Origin: Streptomyces filipinensis
GTDB taxonomy: Bacteria; Actinomycetota; Actinomycetes; Streptomycetales; Streptomycetaceae
Reading direction: 5' to 3'
NCBI RefSeq assembly: GCF_014649495.1
Contig: NZ_BMTD01000007.1
Span: 248,001-312,000, forward strand
Length of the DNA stretch: 64,000 bases
Shown here: positions 42,231 to 51,052 of the stretch, piece after piece
How positions within the stretch are numbered: position 1 is the first letter of the stretch
Layout of the letters: every line of letters begins with the position of its first letter
Notes under the pieces: model-generated
Told to the model about the DNA's origin: nothing
The model's input: the letters and a program-made list of their open reading frames with translations, nothing else
The model's database searches: none
Translations under genes and position numbers: made by a program

Positions 42231-45200
42231 GTGGCCGCGCCGGGCTCGCGGAGCGAGGGCACGACGAGGGTGCGGACGGTCTGCTCGTACTGCGGGGTGG
42301 GCTGCGGCCTGGTCCTCGACGTCGGCAGGGGGCCTGACGGGCGGCGTACGGTCCTGAAGGCGTCGGGGGACAAGCAGCACCCGGCGAACTTCGGCCGGCT
42401 GTGCACCAAGGGCGCGACGACCGCGGACATGCTCGCCGCCCCGGGCCGGCTGACCACGGCCCTGGTCCGGCCCGAGAGGGGCGAGGAGCCGGTCCCGGCC
42501 GGCGTGGACGCGGCGATCACCGAGACGGCCCGCCGGCTGCGGGCCATCGTCGACGAACACGGGCCGGACGCGATCGCCTTCTACGTCTCCGGTCAGATGA
42601 GCCTGGAGGCGCAGTACCTGGCGAACAAGCTGGCCAAGGGGTTCGTGCGGACCAACCAGACAGAGTCGAACTCGCGGTTGTGCATGGCCGCCGCGGGGAC
42701 CGGTTACAAGCTGTCGCTGGGGGCCGACGGGCCTCCGGGGTCGTATCAGGACCTCGACAAGGCGGATCTCTTCTTCGTGATCGGCTCCAACATGGCCGAC
42801 TGCCACCCGATCCTCTTCCTGCGCATGATGGACCGGGTGAAGTCGGCGGGGGCCAGGCTGATCGTCGTCGATCCCCGCCGCACCGCCACCGCCGAGAAGG
42901 CCGACCTCTTCCTGCAGATCAAGCCGGGCACCGATCTGGCCCTGCTGAACGGGCTGTTGCGCCTGCTGCACGAGAACGGCCACACGGACGCCGACTTCAT
43001 CGCCCGTCACACCGAGGGCTGGGACGAGATGCCCGCGTTCCTCGCCGACTACCCGCCCGCCGCCGTCGCCGAGATCACCGGCCTCGCCGAGGACGACATC
43101 CGCGAGGCGGCCCGGCTGATCGGCGAGGCGGGGGAGTGGACCAGCTGCTGGACCATGGGCCTCAACCAGTCCACGCACGGCACCTGGAACACCAACGCCC
43201 TGGTCAATCTGCATCTCGCCACCGGCGCCATCTGCCGGCCCGGCAGCGGGCCCTTCTCCCTCACCGGCCAGCCCAACGCCATGGGCGGCCGCGAGATGGG
43301 CTACATGGGACCCGGGCTGCCGGGCCAGCGGTCGGTGCTCGTCGGCGAGGAGCGGGCGTTCGTCGAGGAGCTGTGGGAGCTGGAGCCCGGCAGCATACGC
43401 GCGGACGGGGTCGGCAAGGGCACGATCGAGATGTTCCGCAGGATGGCCGACGGCGACATCAAGGCCTGCTGGATCATCTGCACCAACCCGGTCGCCTCCG
43501 TCGCCCACCGCAGGACGGTCATCGAGGGCCTGGAGGCGGCAGAGTTCGTCGTCACCCAGGACGTGTTCGCGGAGACGGAGACGAACGCGTACGCCGATGT
43601 GGTCCTGCCCGGCGCCCTGTGGACCGAGACCGAGGGCGTCCTGATCAACAGCGAACGCAACCTCACCCTGGCCCAGCCGGCCGCCGACCCGCCCGGCGAG
43701 GCGACGGCGGACTGGCGGATCATCGCCGCCGTGGCCCGCGCGATGGGCTACGACAAGGGCTTCTCGTACGACAGCGCCGAGGAGGTCTTCGAGGAGATCA
43801 AGCGTGCCTGGAACCCGGCGACCGGCTGGGACCTGCGCGGTGTGAGCTACGAGCGGCTGCGCGAGACGCCCGTGCAGTGGCCGGCGGCCGACGCCGACGG
43901 CCCGGACCGCAACCCCGTCCGGTACGTCGGTGCGGACGGCTCGCCGGCCTTCCCGACGGCAAGCGGACGCGCGGTCTTCCACGCCCGCCCGCACATCCCG
44001 CCGGCGGAGATGCCCGACGACGACTACCCGTACGTCCTCAACACCGGCCGCCTCCAGCACCAGTGGCACACCCTGACCAAGACGGCCAGGGTGGCCAAGC
44101 TCAACAAGCTCGACCCCGGCCCCTTCGTGGAGGTGCACCCGCAGGACGCGGCCCGGCTCGGCCTCACCGACGGGGACTCGGTGGAGGTCGCATCACGGCG
44201 CGGACGTGCCGTGCTGCCGGCGCTCGTCACGGACCGGGTGCGGCCGGGCTGCTGTTTCGCGCCGTTCCACTGGAACGACCTGTTCGGTGAGTATCTGAGC
44301 GTCAACGCGGTGACCAGCGACGCCGTCGACCCGCTGTCGTTCCAGCCCGAGTTCAAGGTGTGCGCGGTGTCGCTGACCAAGGTGGCCACCCCGGTGACGG
44401 TACGGGCACCGGCCGTGGCGGGCGCCGTGGCCACGACCCCGGCGGCGGAGGGCCCCACCGCGTCACCCGCCGCGCTTCCCGCCCCGTCGGCTCTCCACCC
44501 GTCCGCCGCCGACCGGTTCGGCCTGGAACCCGCCCCGCCACCGGTCCTGGCCGAACACGAACGCCGCTATCTGACCGGCTTCCTCGCCGGCATCCCCGCC
44601 GGTTTCCCGGGCGTACCCGTGCTGCCGCCGGACGCCCCGTTCAGCCCGGAGCACGCCCTGTGGGTGAACGGCGTACTGGCCGGGATGTACTCCAGGACCG
44701 AGGCGCCGCGTCCCCCCGCGCACAGTCACGCCGCATCCCCGCCATCGTCCGCTCCGTCCCCGGACGCCCCGCGCCGCCAGGTCGTGATCCTCTGGGCGTC
44801 ACAGACCGGGAACGCGGAGGAGTTCGCGACCACCGCGGTGGAGCGCCTCAGCGCGGACGGCCATCCCGCCGCCCTCCTGCCCATGGAGGAGGCGGACCCC
44901 GCCGCGCTGCCGTCCGACGCCGACCTGCTGCTGATCACGAGCACCTTCGGCGACGGCGACGCCCCGGACAACGGCGCCGGATTCTGGGACGCCCTCGCCG
45001 CGCCCGAGGCGCCCCGCCTGGAGGGGAGGCGGTACGCCGTCCTGGCCTTCGGCGACTCCTCCTACGACGACTTCTGCGGCCACGGCCGGCGTCTCGACCG
45101 GCGCTTGGAGGAGCTGGACGCCGTACGGCTGGCACCGCGCACCGACTGCGAACCGGACTACGAGACCGCCGCCGGGGCCTGGCTGGAGCAGATTCGCACC

Positions 45201-46403
45201 GCGTTGGAGCCCACCGAGCAACCGTCCCCCGCCCCTTCCGCCGCCCCGGCCCCCGCGTGCGCCACGCCGCCCCGGCCGAACCGTCCCGCCCCCGTCACCG
45301 CCCGCCTCACCGGCAACCGCCTGCTCAGCATGCCCGGCGCGGGCAAGGAAGTGAGGCGCTTCACCTTCGACACGCGGGACAGTGACACACCGCTCGCCTA
45401 CGAGGCCGGTGACGCCCTGGCGGTGCACCCGGTCAACCGGCCCGAGCTCGTGGCGGAGTGGCTGGCCGTCACCGGTCTGGACGCGGACGCCACCGTGCGG
45501 ACCAGGAGCGCGGGGGACGTGCCGTTCGCCGAGGCCCTGCTGCGTCACCTGGACATCACCCGCATCACTCCCGACCTGCTGCGCTTCGTCGCCGGCCGCG
45601 CCCGCGACCCGCGCGAGCTGCGGAAGCTGCTGCGGCCGGACAACAAGGGCGGGCTGGCTCAGTGGTCCTGGGGACGCCAGGCCGTCGACGTGGCCACCGA
45701 GTTCGGCATCCGGGCCGGGGCCCAGGACTGGGCCGACGTGCTCGGCCGGCTGCAACCCCGCCTGTACTCCATATCCTCCAGCCCGCTGACGGACCCCCAC
45801 CTGGTGTCGCTGACGGTCTCCGTCATCCGCTACGAGAACCTGGCCGGCCGCCCCCGCCAGGGCGTGTGCTCCCCCTTCCTCGCCGACGCCGAGCCGGGTA
45901 CACCGGTGCCGGTCCGTGTCCAGCGGGCCCCGCACTTCCGCCCGCCCTCCGACCCGGCCACACCCGCGGTGATGGTGGGCCCCGGTACCGGCGTCGCGCC
46001 CTTCATCGGATTCCTGGAGGAACGCCGGGCCCGTGGCCACCGCGCCCCGAACTGGCTGTTCTTCGGCGAACAGCACCGCGCGACGGACTTCTACCACGAG
46101 GAGGAGCTGACCGGGTTCCTGGCCGAGCGCACGCTCACCCGCCTGGACACCGCCTTCTCCCGCGACCAGCGAGCCAAGGTCTACGTCCAGGACCGCATGC
46201 GCGAACACGGTCCGCTGCTCTGGTCCTGGCTCAGGGACGGCGCCCACTTCTACGTCTGCGGCGACGCCTCCCGCATGGCCAAGGACGTGGACCGGGCCCT
46301 GCGGGACATCGCCGTCGTCCACGGCGGCCTGGACGAGGCGGAGGCGGCGGCCTACGTCAAGCAACTCGCCGCCGACAAGCGCTATGTGCGGGACGTGTAC
46401 TGA
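42231..46403 (+). CDS. Assimilatory nitrate reductase fused to a CPR-type flavoprotein reductase
   Basis: This 1390-residue fusion starts with a molybdopterin oxidoreductase. It has a [4Fe-4S] site at Cys18, 21, 25 and 58, then the Mo-bisMGD domain with NSRLCMA (Cys near 149). An Ala/Pro-rich linker (about 715-845) leads to a flavodoxin domain (VVILWASQTGNAEEF, from about 851). The FAD (RLYSISSSPL) and NADPH (VGPGTGVAPFIGF) domains of sulfite/cytochrome P450 reductase follow. It should pass electrons from NADPH to nitrate in one chain without a separate ferredoxin or NasB. GGGGAGG precedes the GTG. A 19-bp palindrome lies upstream. Confidence 0.9.
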   Translation: MAAPGSRSEGTTRVRTVCSYCGVGCGLVLDVGRGPDGRRTVLKASGDKQHPANFGRLCTKGATTADMLAAPGRLTTALVRPERGEEPVPAGVDAAITETARRLRAIVDEHGPDAIAFYVSGQMSLEAQYLANKLAKGFVRTNQTESNSRLCMAAAGTGYKLSLGADGPPGSYQDLDKADLFFVIGSNMADCHPILFLRMMDRVKSAGARLIVVDPRRTATAEKADLFLQIKPGTDLALLNGLLRLLHENGHTDADFIARHTEGWDEMPAFLADYPPAAVAEITGLAEDDIREAARLIGEAGEWTSCWTMGLNQSTHGTWNTNALVNLHLATGAICRPGSGPFSLTGQPNAMGGREMGYMGPGLPGQRSVLVGEERAFVEELWELEPGSIRADGVGKGTIEMFRRMADGDIKACWIICTNPVASVAHRRTVIEGLEAAEFVVTQDVFAETETNAYADVVLPGALWTETEGVLINSERNLTLAQPAADPPGEATADWRIIAAVARAMGYDKGFSYDSAEEVFEEIKRAWNPATGWDLRGVSYERLRETPVQWPAADADGPDRNPVRYVGADGSPAFPTASGRAVFHARPHIPPAEMPDDDYPYVLNTGRLQHQWHTLTKTARVAKLNKLDPGPFVEVHPQDAARLGLTDGDSVEVASRRGRAVLPALVTDRVRPGCCFAPFHWNDLFGEYLSVNAVTSDAVDPLSFQPEFKVCAVSLTKVATPVTVRAPAVAGAVATTPAAEGPTASPAALPAPSALHPSAADRFGLEPAPPPVLAEHERRYLTGFLAGIPAGFPGVPVLPPDAPFSPEHALWVNGVLAGMYSRTEAPRPPAHSHAASPPSSAPSPDAPRRQVVILWASQTGNAEEFATTAVERLSADGHPAALLPMEEADPAALPSDADLLLITSTFGDGDAPDNGAGFWDALAAPEAPRLEGRRYAVLAFGDSSYDDFCGHGRRLDRRLEELDAVRLAPRTDCEPDYETAAGAWLEQIRTALEPTEQPSPAPSAAPAPACATPPRPNRPAPVTARLTGNRLLSMPGAGKEVRRFTFDTRDSDTPLAYEAGDALAVHPVNRPELVAEWLAVTGLDADATVRTRSAGDVPFAEALLRHLDITRITPDLLRFVAGRARDPRELRKLLRPDNKGGLAQWSWGRQAVDVATEFGIRAGAQDWADVLGRLQPRLYSISSSPLTDPHLVSLTVSVIRYENLAGRPRQGVCSPFLADAEPGTPVPVRVQRAPHFRPPSDPATPAVMVGPGTGVAPFIGFLEERRARGHRAPNWLFFGEQHRATDFYHEEELTGFLAERTLTRLDTAFSRDQRAKVYVQDRMREHGPLLWSWLRDGAHFYVCGDASRMAKDVDRALRDIAVVHGGLDEAEAAAYVKQLAADKRYVRDVY

Positions 46404-46419
46404 CCACGGCCGGCCCCGG

Positions 46420-46690
46420 TCCTGGGCCCGCCTGCATGATCGCGTCGAAGGCCCGCCGGGCGACGTCGCCGCGCCGCGGAGATCGGCCGGTACCGCGCGG
46501 ACCTGGACGCCCGTCTCACGCAGCCGGTGCGCCGCGTGTTCCAGACGGTCGTCCTCCGCGTTGATCCACAGGTCGACGTCGTGCTCGGCGAACTGCCTGG
46601 CCAGTGCGTGTCCGATCCCGCCGGAGGCCCAGGCCACCAGGGCGAGCGGCCTGTCGTCGGCGATGCGATCCGGAGTGACCACCGTGACCT
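46420..46690 (-). pseudogene. Relic of a short-chain dehydrogenase gene
   Basis: Read on the minus strand, a typical SDR N-terminus begins near 46682 (RPLALVAWASGGIG, then DLWINAEDDRLEHAAHRLRE). It stops near 46467, and the sequence DVARRAFDAIMQAG, which is like SDR C-termini, continues in a frame shifted by two bases to about 46432. The middle of the enzyme, including the catalytic YxxxK, is missing, and TGAS has become AWAS. It is therefore a decayed gene, squeezed between the nitrate reductase and an MFS gene. The remaining bases 46691-46789 hold nothing recognisable. Confidence 0.65.
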
Positions 46691-46789
46691 CGGCCCCACC
46701 GTGCGGGGCGCCGGCGGTTTCTTCACGGGCCCCCGGTCCGGGCCGCCTGCCCCTCCCGGCGGCCGTGACGGGACGGACGGGGGCGGGGC

Positions 46790-48301
46790 TCAGGTCTGCC
46801 GGGTGTGTACCGGGTCGTTGGCGACCTCGTCGGGGCACGTCCGGTGCCGTGAGCGCGTGTGCCGGTCGCGCTGCCGGTCGAACGTCGCCAGGGCCAGCGA
46901 CGCCGCCATGCCGACGAGGGCGGCGCCCAGCGCGGTGACGAGGGCGGCGCGATAGTCGCCGCCGTTGCCGAGCACCAGGTAGAAGAGGCCGGGCAGCGCG
47001 GCCGTCCCCACCGCCGCACCGAGCCGCTGCCCGGTCTGCAGGGCGCCGCCCGCCGCGCCCGCCATGCGCACGGGCACGTCCCGCAGGGTCATGGTGATGT
47101 TGGGAGAGACGACGAAGCCGCTGCCGATGCCGCCGAGGAACAGGACGGGGGCGGCCACCCACCAGGCGGTGGTGAGCGGGGCGAAGCGGAGCAGCAGCGC
47201 GGTTCCGCCCAGGCCGGCGATCACAGCCGTGAGCCCGCACACGGTGAGCAGGCGGCCGAACCTGTCCACCAGCCGGCCGGCGACCACGGCCGCGCCGGCC
47301 GAGCCGAGGGCGAACGGGGTCACCGCGAGGCCGGAGCGGAGCGGGGAGTAGCCGAGGCCGTGCTGGTAGAAGAGGGCGAAGACCAGCCAGACGCCGCTGA
47401 AGCCGATGAAGTACAGCGTGCCCACGCCGGCGCCCACGGCGTAGCCGCGCACGGTGGTGAACAGGCGCGGGTCGAGCAGCGGCTGTCTACCGCGGGCGAC
47501 AAGGCGGCGCTGCCACCAGGTGAAGACGGCGAGCACCGCGCCGCCGACGGGGAACAGCCACCACAGACCGCCGAGGCCGCCGGAGTCCGCCTGGACCAGC
47601 GGGTACATCAGCGCCAGCACGCCGAGGCCGAGCAGCAGCACGCCGGGCACGTCCACCCGGCCCCGCCCGGACCGCCGGGTGCGCGGCAGCAGACGACGGC
47701 CGAGCAGGACGGCGAGGATGCCGATGGGGACGTTGACGTAGAAGATCCACCGCCAGCCCTGGTCGCCGGAGGCGAGGGCCAGGACGGCGCCGCCGGTCAA
47801 GGGCCCGGCGGCGGACGAGACGCCCACGGTGGTGCCGAAGAATCCGAAGGCCCGGCCGCGTTCGGCGCCCCGGAACATCTGCTGGATCAGCGCGGAGTTC
47901 TGGGGCGCCATGAAGCCGGCCGCCAGGCCCTGGGCCAGGCGGGCCGCCACCAGCAGCGTGATGTCGGGGGCCGCTCCACACGCCGCGCTGAAGATCACGA
48001 AGCCGCCGAGGGCGAGCAGGAAGATACGGCGCCGGTCCAGGGCGTCGCCGAGCCGGCCGGCGGTGACCAGCGCGAGGGCGAAGGTGAGGGCGTATCCGGA
48101 GACCACCCACTGGACCTGTGCCGGGGAGGCGTGCAGGTCCCGTTGGACGGTGGGCAGGGCGACCGCCACGATCGTCACGTCCAGCAGGCTCATGAAGCCG
48201 GCCACCAGGGTCACCCACAGGGCCCGCCACCGGTGCGGATCCGGTTCGTACCCGTCCCGCCGGGGGTCCGCGCCCCGACCACTCGCGGCTGATGCTGTCA
48301 C
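46790..48301 (-). CDS. DHA2-type MFS drug exporter
   Basis: This 503-residue protein has about fourteen membrane segments and DHA2 features: SLLDVTIVAVALPTVQ in helix 1, TAGRLGD and motif C (SAAGPLTGG). It pumps out drugs or other amphipathic compounds using protons. A GAGAGG site supports the GTG at 48301; upstream frame extension is unlikely because it lacks helix 1 context. It is divergent from another MFS gene. No regulator is adjacent, so its control is not clear. Confidence 0.87.
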   Translation of the reverse strand: MTASAASGRGADPRRDGYEPDPHRWRALWVTLVAGFMSLLDVTIVAVALPTVQRDLHASPAQVQWVVSGYALTFALALVTAGRLGDALDRRRIFLLALGGFVIFSAACGAAPDITLLVAARLAQGLAAGFMAPQNSALIQQMFRGAERGRAFGFFGTTVGVSSAAGPLTGGAVLALASGDQGWRWIFYVNVPIGILAVLLGRRLLPRTRRSGRGRVDVPGVLLLGLGVLALMYPLVQADSGGLGGLWWLFPVGGAVLAVFTWWQRRLVARGRQPLLDPRLFTTVRGYAVGAGVGTLYFIGFSGVWLVFALFYQHGLGYSPLRSGLAVTPFALGSAGAAVVAGRLVDRFGRLLTVCGLTAVIAGLGGTALLLRFAPLTTAWWVAAPVLFLGGIGSGFVVSPNITMTLRDVPVRMAGAAGGALQTGQRLGAAVGTAALPGLFYLVLGNGGDYRAALVTALGAALVGMAASLALATFDRQRDRHTRSRHRTCPDEVANDPVHTRQT

Positions 48302-48467
48302 AGGGGCTCCTCTCACCGGGCCGGCCCCCGGACCACCGGGGCCGCACCCGGTCGAACCAAGTTCCCGTGCCGAGGCGTGACCACACCTCCCGGACCCCGA
48401 GGGGACGTTTGAGCGCGCGAGAACTGTGCAGGCGTGGGGAACACGACCGACGAAAGGACATTCCGTC

Positions 48468-49964
48468 ATGGCGGCGACCGACCCGGACGAGTCGGTGGAT
48501 CCCGCGGCGGTCCGGCGCCACCGGGTGCTGTTCCGCGCGATCGAGAAGCGACGTCACCCGAAGCTGCGCCGCAGCGACATCACCGTGACCGACGAGACGG
48601 CGGTCAGACGCGCCACCAAGGCCGCCGCGCTCGGCAACGCGATGGAGTGGTACGACTTCGGCATCTACAGCTATCTCGCCTCGACCATCGGGAAGGTCTT
48701 CTTTCCCTCGGGGAGCGAGACCGCCCAGCTGCTCAGCTCGTTCGCCACCTTCGCGGTGGCCTTCCTCGTACGCCCCGTCGGCGGCATGGTCTTCGGGCCG
48801 CTCGGCGACAAGGTCGGCCGCAAGGCCATCCTCTCCGTCACCATGATCATGATGGCGGTGGGCACCTTCGCCATCGGCCTCATCCCCTCGCACACGGCCA
48901 TCGGCCTCTGGGCCCCGGGTCTGCTGATCTTCTTCCGGCTGGTGCAGGGGTTCTCGACCGGTGGGGAGTACGGGGGTGCCTCGACGTTCATCGCGGAGTA
49001 CGCGCCCGACAAGCGGCGCGGCTTCTTCGGCAGCTTCCTGGAGCTCGGCACACTCGCCGGATACGTCGGAGCCTCCGGACTCGTGGTCCTCCTCAGCGGC
49101 TTCCTCGGCGAGGACCAGATGCTGCACTGGGGGTGGCGGATCCCCTTCCTGGTCGCGGCCCCGCTCGGCTTCATCGGCCTCTACCTGCGGCTCAAGCTGG
49201 ACGAGACGCCCGCCTTCCAGAAGCTGGAGGGCGGTCACGTCAAGGCGAGTGAGGCCGCCGACACGGTGGAGACCTCGGCCACCGCCGACCTCGGCAGGAT
49301 ATTCACCCGGCACTGGCGGCCGCTGCTGCTCTGCCTCGCGCTCGTCGCCGCGTACAACATCACCGACTACATGCTGCTGTCGTACATGCCGACGTACCTG
49401 TCCGGCGAACTCGGCTACGGGACCGACCACGGACTGCTGATCCTGCTCATCGTGATGGTCCTCCAGATGTGCGTCATCAACCAGGTCGGCCGGCTCTCGG
49501 ACCGGTTCGGGCGCAAGCCGCTGCTGATGACGGGGATGCTCGGCTTCCTCCTCCTGTCCGTGCCGTCCTTCCTGCTCATCCGGCAGGGCGACGTCCTCCT
49601 CGTCACCCTCGGCCTGCTGCTGATGGGGCTCTCCCTGGTGGCGATGCTCGGCACGATGTCGGCGGCGCTCCCGGCGATCTTCCCCACCCAGGTCCGCTAC
49701 GGCTCCCTGTCGGTCGCCTACAACCTCTCCACGTCGCTCTTCGGCGGCACGACTCCACTGGTGATCACCGCCCTGATCGGCGCCTTCGGCACCACGCTCG
49801 TGCCGGCCTACTACGCCACGGCCGCCGCCGTCGTCGGCGTGGTCGCCGTCCTGTGCATGCGGGAAACCGCCAACCGGCCGCTGGCCGGGTCCCCGCCCTC
49901 CGTCGAGACCGAGGAGGAGGCCGCCGAACTCGTCCAGGTCCAGTTCCCCGGCCCCAGGTTCTGA
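48468..49964 (+). CDS. MFS transporter of the MHS (ProP/shikimate-type) family
   Basis: This 498-residue protein has about twelve membrane segments and matches the metabolite:H+ symporter family (osmoprotectant, shikimate or citrate uptake). The MEWYDFGIYSYLAS segment in helix 1 and GDKVGRKAIL in the 2-3 loop are diagnostic. The N-terminus is a 50-residue charged cytosolic stretch. GAAAGGA (48452-48458) supports the ATG at 48468. It imports a compatible solute or organic acid. A strong terminator follows at 50004-50036. Confidence 0.87.
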   Translation: MAATDPDESVDPAAVRRHRVLFRAIEKRRHPKLRRSDITVTDETAVRRATKAAALGNAMEWYDFGIYSYLASTIGKVFFPSGSETAQLLSSFATFAVAFLVRPVGGMVFGPLGDKVGRKAILSVTMIMMAVGTFAIGLIPSHTAIGLWAPGLLIFFRLVQGFSTGGEYGGASTFIAEYAPDKRRGFFGSFLELGTLAGYVGASGLVVLLSGFLGEDQMLHWGWRIPFLVAAPLGFIGLYLRLKLDETPAFQKLEGGHVKASEAADTVETSATADLGRIFTRHWRPLLLCLALVAAYNITDYMLLSYMPTYLSGELGYGTDHGLLILLIVMVLQMCVINQVGRLSDRFGRKPLLMTGMLGFLLLSVPSFLLIRQGDVLLVTLGLLLMGLSLVAMLGTMSAALPAIFPTQVRYGSLSVAYNLSTSLFGGTTPLVITALIGAFGTTLVPAYYATAAAVVGVVAVLCMRETANRPLAGSPPSVETEEEAAELVQVQFPGPRF

Positions 49965-50347
49965 CGCTGCGGGGCCACGCCCTGCGGGACGGCGCGACAC
50001 GCGCCGGCCGGTGCGCGACCAGCCCGCACCGGCCGGTCGCGGTGCCGCGTCGGGGCCGAGGAGTCTGGCGGTGAACCCCGCAAGCCGGTCCCGCAGCTCC
50101 TCCCGGGCCGGACCCCGGTCGCCGGCCAGGTGTGCGACGAGGTCGGCCCGGGTGGCCGCGAGCAGGGCACGACACCGTCCAGCGCCTCACCGGCCGGCCG
50201 CCCCGCAGCTTCCGGTCGGCCGCCGAACGGGAACTGACACCGGGCCCCGCGTGAACGCCCCTGCCGGGCCGGCCGCACCACCCCGGCCGCCCCCCCTCCC
50301 GCGGGTCCCGTGAAGGCACGTACCCTGACCGGCGATGAGGAGGGCGC
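49965..50347. other. Non-coding gap with terminator and response-regulator promoter
   Basis: This 383-bp gap holds the terminator of the MHS transporter (50004-50036). A minus-strand frame around 50215-50060 reads RALLAATRADLVAHLAGDR and might be a fragment of an old gene, but it has no start, stop or context. TACCCT (50321-50326) could be the -10 for the response regulator. Nothing else is supported. Confidence 0.5.
50004..50036 (+). terminator. Terminator after the MHS transporter
   Basis: A perfect 12-bp stem (50004-50015 with 50025-50036, CCGGCCGGTGCG and its complement) encloses a 9-base loop, 40 bases after the stop codon. Confidence 0.75.
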
Positions 50348-51052
50348 ATGAGGGAGGACGCGTGCCCCGGTGCGGTGCTGGTCGTCGATGACGACGCGGC
50401 GATCCGGCGGTCGTTGGAGCGTGGGCTGAGGCTGAACGGCTTCGCGGTGCGGACCGCAGCCGACGGACCGGACGCGCTCACCGTGATCGAGCGGACACCG
50501 CCGGACGTCCTGGTGCTCGACGTGTCGATGCCGGGCATGAGCGGCATCGAGGTGTGCACCCGGCTGCGGGACTCGGGCCGGGACCTGCCGGTGCTGATGC
50601 TCTCCGCCCTCGACGAGACGGCCGACCGTATCGCCGGACTCCAGGCGGGCGGCGACGACTACCTGGTCAAGCCGTTCGCCCTGCAGGAACTGGTGCTGCG
50701 GCTGCATGCGCTGCTGCGTCGCCGGCCACCCTCCGACCGGGCGGTGCTCCGGGTCGCGGACCTGGTCGTCGACCCGGCGGCGCGCACGGCCGAGCGGGCC
50801 GGCCGCCCGCTGGAGCTGACCCGTCGCGAGTTCGAACTCCTGGAGGTGCTCACCCGCAACGCCGGGCTCGTCCTGACCCGCGACCAGCTCCTGGAACGCG
50901 TGTGGGGCTACGACTTCGACGTGCGCACCGACGCCGTCGACACCTTCGTCAGCTATCTGCGCCGCAAGCTCGAAGCGGACGGCGGCACCCGGCTGATCCA
51001 CACCGTGCGCGGAGTCGGCTTCGTGCTCAGGGAGGCCAGGGACACGCCGTGA
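50348..51052 (+). CDS. OmpR-type two-component response regulator
   Basis: This 234-residue regulator has a receiver domain (residues about 8-120) with phospho-acceptor Asp in LVLDVSMPGMSG (about residue 58) and the Lys in LVKPF. A winged-helix DNA-binding domain of OmpR/PhoB type follows (about 138-230, with TRREFELLEVL and VRGVGFVLR). It overlaps the histidine kinase gene (GTGA), so the two are translationally coupled. AGGAGGG precedes the ATG at 50348. The target genes are likely its neighbours, including the two exported proteins downstream. Confidence 0.92.
   Translation: MREDACPGAVLVVDDDAAIRRSLERGLRLNGFAVRTAADGPDALTVIERTPPDVLVLDVSMPGMSGIEVCTRLRDSGRDLPVLMLSALDETADRIAGLQAGGDDYLVKPFALQELVLRLHALLRRRPPSDRAVLRVADLVVDPAARTAERAGRPLELTRREFELLEVLTRNAGLVLTRDQLLERVWGYDFDVRTDAVDTFVSYLRRKLEADGGTRLIHTVRGVGFVLREARDTP

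Noticed and set aside
42121..42231. GlnR binding site for the nitrate reductase gene
   Set aside because: GTAAC at 42130 has no matching second box at 22-bp spacing, so it was not called.
42144..44138. 664-codon minus-strand frame over the nitrate reductase
   Set aside because: Antisense shadow; the plus-strand protein has complete cofactor motifs.
49990..50215. Minus-strand peptide-like stretch RALLAATRADLVAHLAG
   Set aside because: No start, no stop and no context; kept only as a note in the gap entry.
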